From Theristus sp. LFF4_11 (taxonomy: Eukaryota; Nematoda; Chromadorea; Monhysterida; Xyalidae), in contig JASANC010004997.1 in assembly GCA_030248135.1 (NCBI GenBank), forward strand, positions 62,001 to 126,000: a DNA stretch of 64,000 nt, written 5' to 3'. The notes beneath the pieces were generated by a model. That model saw only the letters and a program-made list of their open reading frames with translations. It had not been told where the DNA came from and did not search any database. This document shows positions 35,716-45,533 of the stretch, piece by piece (position 1 is the stretch's first letter; each line of letters begins with the position of its first letter). The position numbers and the translations under genes are program-made.

Positions 35716-35764
35716 AAAAACATAACTAATCAGACATGTTGTCAGTCTGATTAGTTACGTTTTT
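35716..35764. repeat. Short near-perfect hairpin
   Basis: Arms 35716-35735 and 35745-35764 (AACTAATCAGAC and its complement at the core) are separated by a 9-nt loop ATGTTGTCA. Only one mismatch is visible in 20 pairs. It is too short for the MITE families here. Confidence 0.6.
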
Positions 35765-36753
35765 GTTCAATTAAAGCATTTTTACTGAAATTCTAAAACA
35801 GGAAAAAAAACAACATAATAAAAGAATTGAAATTGAGTTATTGAAAGCTAAAGAAATATGAAACTATTGTAAAACCACGGTTGTTGTCGTCTGATAAATC
35901 CTCTGCGCGCGTGTGTGCGTGTTTGCTGTGTATTGCGCGCGTGTTGCATCAGCCGTACAAACGCTATTATAAGAATCCCATGCTACTTTTTTGTTTTCAT
36001 GTAGTGAGTAGTGACTTTAGACAGCTGTTACCGTGTCCCTTTGAAACTGAGCTCCTTGATTGTCCAAAAGCGTCAACACCAGGGCCTTGTCTTCAGCGAC
36101 ATTGCGTTTGAATCAGACAGTATCTTACAGACGTGTATTGTGTTCATGTGTCGGGTTCTAGTCGGGTTGTATTGTTTATTCTGCTTTATTTTCTTGCAAA
36201 GTGATTTTGAATACTGCTATAGTCAGATTCAATGCAGCTGTGTTTTAGTATTCAGTATTTGTATTTGTCGGTATGCTTCGATGAAAAAAACCCTGCGGTT
36301 AGTGTATTAGATACATTCAGTAGTCATAAAAACAAAAAAAATTAGCATTTGATTCTTTTAAAAATAGATTTAAAAAATTTAAAGAAATTATTTAAAAACA
36401 GCATTTGTACGGTTGATGCAACACACGCGCAATACACAGCACAGCACAATACACGCAGCGTTCCAACAGTTTTGCTCGCCACTATAGATGGCCAAAGTCG
36501 GCTTGGACAGCCTACCAAATTTTTTTGCTTTATACCGTTTGAAAATCGATTGAGTGAATTTAAATTAATTCGCAACTGAAATTCTTCGGCATGTAAAGAA
36601 GAAAAAAACTCATATCGAAAAATGCGACGTAGTGCTCCTCCCGAAAATAAAAAAAATTAAACCAAACTAAGAAAGCTAAACCAAACTGATTCCGAAATAG
36701 GATCTGATACTTTTGATGAGCAATTTGTTGAGTAGGCGTTATGTTTTGCAGTG

Positions 36754-36825
36754 CATGTGTGTATGTTTGCGAAAACATGTAACAGTGCATGTGTGTATGT
36801 TTGCGAAAACATGTAACATGATCCA
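36754..36825. repeat. Two-copy tandem duplication
   Basis: A unit of about 34 bp containing GTGCATGTGTGTATGTTTGC and GAAAACATGTAA occurs twice in a row, essentially without change. Confidence 0.7.
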
Positions 36826-37337
36826 TCCAATCTGTCAGCAATATCATGTTCAGATTGTGATTAACTTTCTTCTCAGTTTGTTCTTGTTCCGCGTTATCTG
36901 CAGACCAGTTTTTTATGTTTTGATTAGACGTGTTTTTGTTTCGTATTCAGATGCTTCTTGTAACGAGGGCAACTCAGTAGTTTTGATAATAATGAAATTG
37001 ACAAAAACGCAAATTGTGCTCATGCGAAACAGCTGACCAAAGTCAAACCTTTAGTTTTTACTTGTAAGCAAGACACCGGAAACGGGTACATGTCTTTTTC
37101 GCACTTACCATTTCGCGAATGCAATTTTCTCATGTCACTCAAAGAGAAGAAGACACTTTTTGACTTCTTCTGTTGCTTGTTCATACATATTTAGGGGTCA
37201 GTCTGCGACCAAGTATCTATAATTGTGGCTCGTGCTAGCAACTTTGAAGTTGCCCATTTGTGCAGTTTGACATTAAGCCCGGTCGTTTTTGGTTTTTTAT
37301 TTTTAATTTATTGTCTCTCAGAGCTTATGGTTATGTA

Positions 37338-37562
37338 CCGTGGCGGCCAAAAGTTTGGAAACCCCCATGCGCACGTGTGTGTGTGGTGGTATATGCGTGC
37401 TTTTATTGTGCGTCTCTCCCCAACACATGCTAGTGTTGTTTTCATGAACACAACAATTGCTTGTTCCAAAAATCAAAAATATTAGCTTATCTGCATAATA
37501 ATAACGCAAAAATGCGCGATATGCAGCGCACGCAGGGGTTTTTAAACTTTTGGCCGTCACTG
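37338..37562. mobile_element. Tc1-like MITE
   Basis: About 225 bp with ends CCGTGGCGGCCAAAAGTTTG and, reversed, CAGTGACGGCCAAAAGTTTA, next to TA. These termini are typical of the Tc1/mariner group. The interior has no transposase. Confidence 0.75.
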
Positions 37563-37605
37563 TTTGTTGATATTGATGAAATTTAGCTGAATTTGGTGGC
37601 TATTC

Positions 37606-37749
37606 TTTAAGGCCCGTTTATACCTGACGTGTGCAGACCACGTCGATGTATAGGTCAAGTATGAACACGGTAGTATGCAAAAACACGGGACCTAAAGTGA
37701 CGTGACGTGCCGTGCCGTATGGGCATACGTCTGGTATAAACGGGCCTTT
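37606..37749. mobile_element. MITE-F copy 1
   Basis: About 144 bp with terminal inverted repeats AAGGCCCGTTTATACC and GGTATAAACGGGCCTT. The inside repeats CGTGACGTGC-type words. A larger relative is at 49707-50152. Confidence 0.75.
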
Positions 37750-37904
37750 ACATTGTAGCTGCGCAGGCTTTCTTTCCTATAAAAGTAAATCTCTTTTTTA
37801 TTTTTTCACAAGTTCTTCAAAGAGCCTATTGCCTATTCTCCTATTCTTAGGTGACTTCAAAATCACTGCGAGAATGTAAACCACATGGCCGAAGAACTCA
37901 AACA

Positions 37905-38416
37905 ATGTCGCACTTTTCGACTTGTTTAACAGTCTGGAGTGTAGTTGGCCTGTGCATCACGAATGGCATCATGATTGGAGGAGCAAGACCGTCGGCTAGA
38001 AAGTGGGTAACGATTTTTTTAGTTTTATAATAATTGTATCAGATGTTAGATTACCGTAAGTCTGAAGCAAAAACCATCAACGTCAAGAATGCAATGCAAT
38101 GCTAATTAAATTATTCTGTTTGATTTAATTCTGTTTGATATCGATCCTGGATATCTCTTCGTCCAGAAGTACATGTTCTGCGCATAATTTCTATATATGC
38201 AAGTTTAAAACTATTCACAAATAGAACATCCACCTTGTTTTTCGCAGATTCAAGTATGGCCCATTGGACCTGAATGACCCCGTGGTTCAGCTGCTCATGC
38301 AGACTGATCGCCCGTCCAGTACTGACAATGATGCCAGTAGATTTGGTAAAATTCCTGACGGCCGTTTGTACACGAGCCTCGGTTTCTACAACTCGAGAAT
38401 GCTTTGGAGAATGTGA
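37905..38416 (+). CDS. Candidate secreted peptide precursor (2 exons)
   Basis: Exons 37905-38002 and 38248-38416 join in phase (donor GTGGGT, acceptor TTTTTCGCAG) to give 88 residues. The N-terminus (MSHFSTCLTVWSVVGLC) looks like a signal peptide or single anchor. Later parts are SARKFKYGPLDLNDPVV and DNDASRFGKIPDGR; the product ends in NSRMLWRM. SRFGK resembles a C-terminal amidation/cleavage site (RF-amide type), though a single one. An AATAAA-type signal follows (about 38584). I do not recognise the family; a small mitochondrial or secreted protein is also possible. The alternative donor (GTAACG, 5 bp downstream) leads to an early stop. Confidence 0.5.
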
Positions 38417-39041
38417 ACGACGTTCATCTTCAGCATTACGATGACATTGCGTGACATGCAGACTTCTTCTTCCAATAGCGTACAGATTTTGTATTATTTT
38501 TGTGATTGTATATTGTTTTATATTGTGTTTTGTCTACTATATTGTGTTTCTTGTGGATATGTGCTACAGAGGTGAAATTTTACGAATAAAAACTTTATTG
38601 GTACTTACTGGTGGAAACGTTTTATGTATTTTTCATGTCTTAACAGCTGTTCAAACTGACCCGTTAATACATATGATGGGCCCAGGTAGATGTTGTTATT
38701 GCACGCTAAGTATGAAAGTGCAAGACAAAACCTATAATCCGAAGCATGTTTCTCTCCTCCCATGTAAATCTGCGATGAAAATTTTAATCAACACACATTC
38801 GCGTGCGTCATCGCATGTTCCAAGTACCTGAACTTTAATCAAAGGATGCATAATATATAATCTTTTGCTTACTCATTGATAATACGTATTACCACGAAAC
38901 ACCGACGTGCCACGTAATCCGCTTATGTGAAAGTTGGGCTGGAAAGCAATCATCAAAGTGAAAAAACATATACAACGCATGGACGTGCGGAATGTTTCGG
39001 CACAAACGAAACACTTGCAGTCATCTTTTCAAGCCTCGCAA

Positions 39042-39499
39042 ATGGAACGAACATTAGCTCTCGTGAAACCCGATGCATATCAATATTCCAAGGAAATTCT
39101 GACTCTTATTCGCAAGGCTGGCTTCGACGTTGTTGCCGTGAGTTGTCACGCTGTTTCACTTGTAGTGGGCGGTTAAAGTTTGACAGAAGAAGAGTGCTTG
39201 TTACTAATTACTATTTAAAAAAAGTCATTTGTTTTACTGCCATAAAGTCATTTAATGATGAAATTGAATGGACGGCCTTTCGCTTGCGCAGCATCAACAA
39301 ATACCACTACGCTATCGAAGTTACCAGCAAATGCCCCGTATTCAAAAAGAGCGGTAACACCAAAAGAATCTTTGTTCAGAAACGAAAGCGAGCGCTGGCC
39401 GCCGAGGAAGCAGCCGAATTCTACGCAGAGCATCGAGAGAAGAAGTTTTACAAATCGTTGATTGCGTATTTGACGAGCGGGCCAGTGTTAGTATTCTAA
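39042..39499 (+). pseudogene. NME6-like nucleoside diphosphate kinase, truncated
   Basis: Exons 39042-39137 and 39380-39499 give 71 residues. The start MERTLALVKPDAY has the NDPK motif (L-KPDA). Exon 2 encodes EEAAEFYAEHREKKFYKSL and LTSGPV, which match the NME6-type EHEG-F-YQ-LVEFM-SGP region. The protein then stops (VLVF, stop), before the part that holds the catalytic His (N-HGSD motif) and the Kpn loop. No such exon is visible before PLC begins at 39749 on the other strand. It is either a truncated copy or a pseudogene; I cannot exclude an unusual later exon. A perfect inverted repeat covers the stop codon. Confidence 0.65.
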
Positions 39500-39524
39500 G
39501 TATACGTACATGTATACTTAGAAT
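39493..39524. repeat. Perfect 13-bp-arm palindrome over the NME6-like stop
   Basis: Arms ATTCTAAGTATAC (39493-39505) and GTATACTTAGAAT (39512-39524) with a 6-nt loop. The stop codon TAA lies within the left arm. Confidence 0.7.
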
Positions 39525-39748
39525 CTTCAATATAAATACGCTAAACCTATAATGAAAAGTAAAATTGATCAAATACTCAGATAAGTGTCAAGCGAAATTG
39601 GTTGAAAAACATGCGTAGTCACCGGTGAAGAAAAACGCTATCACACGCTTAGATATTTGCCTCATCAATTAGTTCCGGGAAAATAACATTTTGTTCAATG
39701 TACAACGATTTTCTACCAAAATTCTTAAAAACTCACAACCAAATTATG

Positions 39749-42700
39749 TTAGAACTTCTTCTGTGGTGTTGTAAGTGACTGCTTGGTGCAATGGAGAAAC
39801 AGTGTAGCACTCTGATCAACTGTATGGCTGTAGCCACATCGTAGCCGAATATGAGAATAGCCTAAAAAACATTGAATATTTTAAAATCAAATTTGCCAAA
39901 AAATAAAAAAAACGTAAAGCAATCCAATTAAAAACTGCTCACCCTGCCGCATGCTGCGCACCGGAATTGAATATTCACCAACGAAATCGTTGCTCGATGT
40001 CAGGTCGTAATCTTTGACACAGATTCGTAGCAACGCGAATTCCGGGAACGAAATGTCGAAATCGAACGATTGGTTCCAGACCGGATTGAAACCTTCAACA
40101 ATGTCGCTTAAAGGAAAAATCTTTAAAGTAACAACGAAAGCCACTTTTTAAAACTAGAAAGCGTACCATTATCCATGACTGTTTTTGTTTTCTGCTTGCA
40201 GCAGTCCTGTTTGATGCCGAAGATTTCCAAGGTGACATAAGGATCCACGACATCACGGCCGACAGTCGTGTCAGGCTTCGGCACGCATTGTCCACTGATC
40301 ATCTGTAAACAGAGATAAATCAACTAGCATGACGTTGTTGAAAAGAGGAAAAATGGGGTAAACCAAAAACGTCAACAACTAAATTATAGGGAATCGGCTG
40401 TTTGGTTGGGTTTACGGTATGCATGCTTTCGTATGTGTACGGTATCAATGCAATACGGTATGTGGGGCCAGAGTTTGGTTAGCACAGAAAGCATGCATAC
40501 CGTAATCACAACCAATTAGCTGATTCCCTATAATTTAGAACTCGACTGTAAATAGACTAACTTTGACTGTCAACCGAATGGCTGTCTCGTGTCGATCAAT
40601 TGATGCGGTTCCTTAATAGAAATTTGTGAGAATCATCACAAGAAACCAATTGAAAAGATGCTATGGATTAAATAATAATGAAAATTTTGAAAATTTTCTG
40701 GTTTCAATGGCCATGAAATGTAGAGCGCACCTCTTGTATTGAGCATACAGTGCGGTTTGAGAACATAGCCGGTTCGGCCATTCGTTTGGAAGAGGCCCTC
40801 GCGAAGATCATTATGCACGTCAGCCGTTTGCATGTTCATCGCAACTACAAACAGAATGCTCATTCTGACTCTCTTGGCGTATTCAAAAAGTAATTTGATT
40901 TATTGAACGGTAAAATAAGGAACAAAATAAAAAAACCGCATGGAACAAACCAACATGAACGCCGGCCAACCACTGTGGCACTGGATTCATGTTGCTTGAG
41001 TCCGTCCGAAGGCCGCTTGGATAGCATTTTATTAAATGCTGGTTACCGTAAGCTAGCAAGGAAGCCGGATAGTCCAGCAGACGATCCATTTTGTTCTCCG
41101 ATATACTGACCATGCTGTCAGCAGGATCTGTGTTTGGTTAAAATAAAAACATAAATAATGTCACAATATGACTAGTCAGCAAGTACCTCAGAAAAAGAAC
41201 TGCATGCAACGTACGTGTGTTAATATCATTGGCTAGATTAGACAGTTTCACCGAAGGCATGCCAACGACGTCTGAAAGGTCACGAGAAAGTTGCACGGCT
41301 TTCTGAAAAAAAATCATTATTCAAAACAGTTCATCATTCGAACCGATTTTAAATTGTAATAATTTTTACCTTTTTCGTGCGGCTCATCTTCCGTACCCGA
41401 ACGCTGTCTTTTGTGGTGGTACTTTTCAAATTGTTTGTGTTGTTAGCTGTGTTGTTCGCATCGTTGTGCTGCATGATTTGCACACCTTCGTTATCGTCAA
41501 CTATAATTGTTGTTACATCCGCAGAATTAACGCTCGTTTCTTCAACGCTGACTTTGTTATCCTGAATTGAAATGAATTTTGTTTTGTTCAACACTTTGAC
41601 TGAGAAATTGCCGCGTTGATTGTTAAAGAATGAAAGAAAAAAAGCTAACCACGGGCACGACGGGCTGAACACCGTCCGGAATTTGCTCCTTGATTGTCTC
41701 AATGTCCAAATCCGATTCGTCCTCATCCGTTACGTCGCCATCATCAAGAGGGTCAACGCTGGGAGGCAGAATTTTACCCTAAATTGAGTGAAAATTGAAA
41801 ACTCACCACTCTCAACATGAATTAAATAAAGTTGTATCTATATTATTGTACCTTCACGATGATTCGTCCTTTCAGCGACTCGGGACTCTTCGCTTCCGTC
41901 CAACTATCAGCGTCCGCTGGTCGAACGTACAACATCTTTCCGAACGTCTTCGTGAATATCCTGGCCATCACCACTTGTTGTTCGGTGGAGCAGTGATTCT
42001 CCAACGACAATATCAACGGATACTGCGATAGTTTGAACGCGTAGCGAGCGATCGCGTTGCAGGCGCTTTGCAGGCGAATCGGTTTCACCAGCGTGTGTCC
42101 GTGGTAGATGACCGGCTGACCGTCCTCACCGTCCCAGGTGTCCACTGCAAAAACAAACAAACAAAGAAAACGGTTGTTGTTGTTGTTGTTGTTGTTGTTG
42201 TTGGAGATTTTAGGCGATGTTTTTAGCCTGGGCTAACCCAGAGAAGCGTACCTAACGCCGTCGAGTAGGGTGCCCATTGAGTTTTCTCTGTCATTAAGTG
42301 CCTATACACCCCTCCGGCGGGGCTCGATCCCCCGATCGCACAGACAAGAGTCTAACGCACTACCACCAGGCCACGAGCGGGGCCAGTTACGCTCGGCACC
42401 ACACTGTAATCGAAGAAACTGAAATGTCATTGTGAAACCAATAAACTAACACTCGAGCAGTCGAGCCCCTTTCATGAGTGCACTGATGTAGCCTTCGACA
42501 GACGCCTCCCCTTGAAGCTGGTTGCCGGTGAGATAGCTGAAACGAGGACGAGACTAGATGTCAAGATCTGCGGCAATAAGCAAAAAAAACTAATTGGTAT
42601 GTGAACGCACGTGTTGTGACTGGAGTTGATGAAGTAATGCGTGATTGGTTGTGTCATGTCTTCAAACCGAACCGCATGATCCGGTCGTAATAAGTTGCCG

Positions 42701-45533
42701 TACGTTGAAGTGAGCAAGCGTCGGAAGCCTGGAAAAACTCATTTTTGAATTTCAATACCCAATTCAGTATTGACGTATCATCAACTAAATGAAAACCTCC
42801 CCCCGAAAACAAAATTAAACGCATTTTAGAATTACAGATGTTCTGTTCTGATTTGTTTGTTAATTGCATGAAATAAAACTCTTACCGTCCACTTGCATGT
42901 GGTGCTGGACTTTCAGCTGCTGATTACGTTCGAACTTTTCAATGATGTTTCGACACTCGTTGAGTGAGATATGATTGAACTAAAAATTGAGAATTCTTTT
43001 CAACAGTAAAAATTTCAGTGTTAAAAGGGAACCGAAAACAATTCCGTCCGTACACTTTACCGATTGCTGTTCGATCATGAAGCGTTGTAAGTCGTCGGCT
43101 GATAAATAATCCTTTTTCGGGGCACTTGAGTATTCTGAAAGCAGTTTCTCAAGCTCTGGACGAGTGGTGAGCACCTAAAATAAAGTAAATCCGTCTCCGA
43201 TATTGAAAATAACTTAACTGACACAACGAAGGGCACAACAAAAATGCACTTCACTTTGAAAAAACTTTCTCATCCCAATTGTTTCGTTGACAAGAAAAGA
43301 TTGCGCTAGTGGTTGCGCGCTAGCGCCAATGAGTGGCAAGTAGTTTAGCTTGTGAAACACATAACCTTGAAAAATTCTTGAAATCCATCTACATCCAACG
43401 CTGGTTCACCAAATTTGATGCTTAGTCGTTGTCTTGGACTGACTGACGGCTGATTTTGCATTTCGTTTGTTTTACGTTCTCGTTCAAGCCGTCGCACTTG
43501 ATCAACTATACCCTGAAAAAAATTGATTCCATTCAGAATTGTTATCAATTTACAACCGATTTGGGACTGTTTTCATATGTGAAGGGGCATTCGTGAAGTT
43601 AAATTTAGTGACCGGTAGCTACGTATGTTTTAACACAGCTACGCGTCATCACTAAGTACTGCTTCGTGAATGCCGCTTTCAACTGCTAGTTACTCACAGC
43701 ACAATATTAGACCAGCTAAAAGTTTTAAATTAACCCATTTGATTCTAGTTGGCCATGCAGGCTGCAAATTTCGATTTAAAAAAATGATATCAGATATAAC
43801 ACTGCGGTATCCTCACAAAATTTTAACAGCGCTAACGGTAACGCTTTTAGCGCTAACGGGTAGAGCTGGATAAGTTGAACATTGAATGACAGAACCAACC
43901 GAAAAAAGAAACTAAAATTAGCGGAGAACCGGACAAAAAAGGGAAAAACAGAGGGAAAGACAGTTTCTAGCGTGCCCTACAGCGCGTCTGTTTCTCACTT
44001 GATCCACACGAATGGTTTCATCGAGCTGATCACCTCGGAGCATCGCAAAAAATTGCTGAAAATGTCAAACGATTTCAAACGGAAAATCATTGAAAAACAA
44101 ACAACAAACACCAGTTTTCAAACACAATAACTGAACTGAACTTGTGCCGTAACCGTCAACAAAAAGTGCAGAAAACTGTTTTTAGAGAAGTACGCTGCCT
44201 GAAGTTGATTTGATTTGTTTTTAGAATCTTTTGATCTGACAATTAGAAAACAATGAACACAGGATGATCGAGTTTATAAAACACAAAATAATTCGTTGAC
44301 ATGCAGAAAATGGACCTGGAATGGTGCAACACTTTTCAATCCATATACACATCTGATTGATAATGGTACATAAAAACTGCACAAACTCAACTACAGAGGG
44401 TTTGTTTCTCCGGGATAAAAACTCTGAAGAAAAAACACATCATGCCAAAGAGTCAACTAGAAAAAGTAGAGAAAAAACCCCGGAACGTTGCTCACCAGAA
44501 ACGTCTTCTTCGCGTATTTGTCGTCGATCTCGAGATCGAGCGCTCTGAGCAGCTCGCGCAGCTCCGGCCAGTTCATCAGTCCGTTCGCGTTCGTGTCCGC
44601 CTTGACGAACGCCTCCGCAAGCCAGGTGAGTTCGCTGAACTGATGCAGTTGCTCCTTGCGTTTCGCCAGTAGATGCCGGAGACCTACGACCCAGTGGCGT
44701 TGCGCGTCGACGGTCGGCGCGATCAGGTCGACCGACTTTTGGAAGATGTGCGGATGGCGAAAGATGACGGAGAAGCATTGCGCTTCCTGGAATAAGAAAA
44801 AAGTTTTTGAAATTTTCTGACATTATGACTTCTTTGTTAGGTTTCCGTGCTACATGCCGTTCATACAGTTTTATCGGGGTTTCCTGCTTTTTGGTAAAAT
44901 ATAATGGATGGATGAATAGATGGATAAATGGATGGATTGGTAGGGATGGCCGGGAAGGATTAAAATAATAAATTTAACGGAAAAAAACTGTGTTCAGTTC
45001 ACCTTGTATTTCTCGGAGAAACCGGGCTTCCTGAGTGCTCGATTGAAATTGTCCGAATGCCAGCCGCTTCGAACCTCGAGAATTTCGGACGTTTCAACTG
45101 AAAAAAACAGAGTTTTCTCACATTTGTCCGTTATTTTCCGAACAGCGTGGTTTGATGATAAAGCACTATTGCTGTTGGTAGACGCCGCACTGGTACAAAA
45201 AACTTGCTTGAGAAAAACAAAGCCCAGACCCAGAACTATTCAATTCTAACTTAATAAGCAAAAACAAACGTTCGAAGAATCTCCTGTTTCGCCTCATCTC
45301 AAATGTACAATCGTACCAGATTTCAGCTTCTCCGGCAACATCGCCCAGCAGCCGTGTCTGCCGCCGTAGTAGTGAATCCGTTCGTGGTCGCCGGTCAATG
45401 AGACGATCCTAATCGGGTTCACCACGGAGCCGCCCTTGACACGCCACAAAGTGCTGCCCTCACGCATCTTCAGCAACGCCAGCTCAACATCGGCATCGGT
45501 CGCTGGCACCGATTCCAACGACATTCGATCCGC
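39749..45533 (-). CDS. Phospholipase C delta (19 exons placed)
   Basis: It hydrolyses PIP2 to IP3 and diacylglycerol at the plasma membrane. Exons: 45317-45533, 45003-45097, 44496-44786, 43999-44055, 43366-43512, 43061-43174, 42886-42979, 42611-42728, 42451-42536, 41852-42144, 41650-41778, 41370-41561, 41215-41302, 40951-41127, 40731-40844, 40562-40611, 40167-40302, 39943-40092, 39749-39861. About 883 residues counted from the ATG at 45524. Order: PH domain (LALLKMREGSTLWRVKG; VDLIAPTVDAQRHWVVGL), EF-hands (FVKADTNANGLMNWPELREL), X box (ITHYFINSSHNTYLTGNQLQ; LELDTWDG; YPLILSLENHC), an acidic linker, Y box (IKCYPSGLRTDSSNMNP; GRTGYVLKP) and C2 (GFNPVWNQSFDFDISFPEF; KDYDLTSSNDFVGEYSIP). Both catalytic His (in SSHNT and LENHC) and the metal-binding Glu/Asp (ELD) are present. 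The second EF-hand is diverged, and exon 43999-44055 is the least certain. Exon 45317-45533 begins after an acceptor, so more coding sequence probably lies upstream. Confidence 0.93.
40381..40548. mobile_element. MITE-A copy 5, beside a PLC splice donor
   Basis: The right end (AATTTAGAACTCGACTG) is intact. The left end starts inside the repeat at CTAAATTATAGGG. The outer right end lies 13 bp downstream of the donor of PLC exon 40562-40611 (GTTAGT). Confidence 0.8.
42171..42203. repeat. GTT microsatellite (SINE tail)
   Basis: About ten GTT units. Read on the - strand they are the AAC tail of the SINE at 42183-42395. Confidence 0.8.
42183..42395 (-). mobile_element. tRNA-derived SINE type 1, full length
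   Basis: On the - strand it begins with a tRNA-like head (GCCCCGCTCGTGGCCTGG, D-arm region GGTGGTAGTGCG, B-box-like GGATCGAGCCC). A body follows (GTGTATAGGCACTTAATGAC, then CTACTCGACGGCG, then AACATCGCCTAAA), and it ends in an AAC repeat. A 5'-truncated relative with the same body and tail is at 59230-59343. It lies in the PLC intron between exons 10 and 9 as numbered from the X box. Confidence 0.8.
43579..43680. mobile_element. MITE-B copy
   Basis: About 100 bp: left end GGGGCATTCGTGAAGTTAAA, right end GTACTGCTTCGTGAATGCCG, core with GTTTTAACACAGC. It lies in the PLC intron between exons 43999-44055 and 43366-43512. Confidence 0.75.
44850..44940 (+). repeat. Retroposon D copy 4 with GGAT-type repeat
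   Basis: CAGTTTTATCGGGGTTTCC, then a TAAAATATAAT-like tail, then imperfect GGAT units. It lies in a PLC intron between exons 44496-44786 and 45003-45097. Confidence 0.5.

Larger units (their letters stand above)
35386..37904. other. Intergenic, with small hairpins and repeats
   Basis: No gene recognised. It contains a 20-bp-arm hairpin at 35716-35764, a two-copy tandem duplication near 36754-36825 and two MITEs (37338-37562 and 37606-37749). The remaining frames are short. Confidence 0.4.

Noticed and set aside
35881..36310. Overlapping + strand frames of 76 and 99 codons
   Set aside because: Low-complexity Cys/Phe-rich translations from T-rich DNA; no start context or homology.
42320..42395. 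tRNA gene on the - strand
   Set aside because: The tRNA-like sequence is the head of a SINE: a shared body and AAC tail follow, and the acceptor stem does not pair properly.
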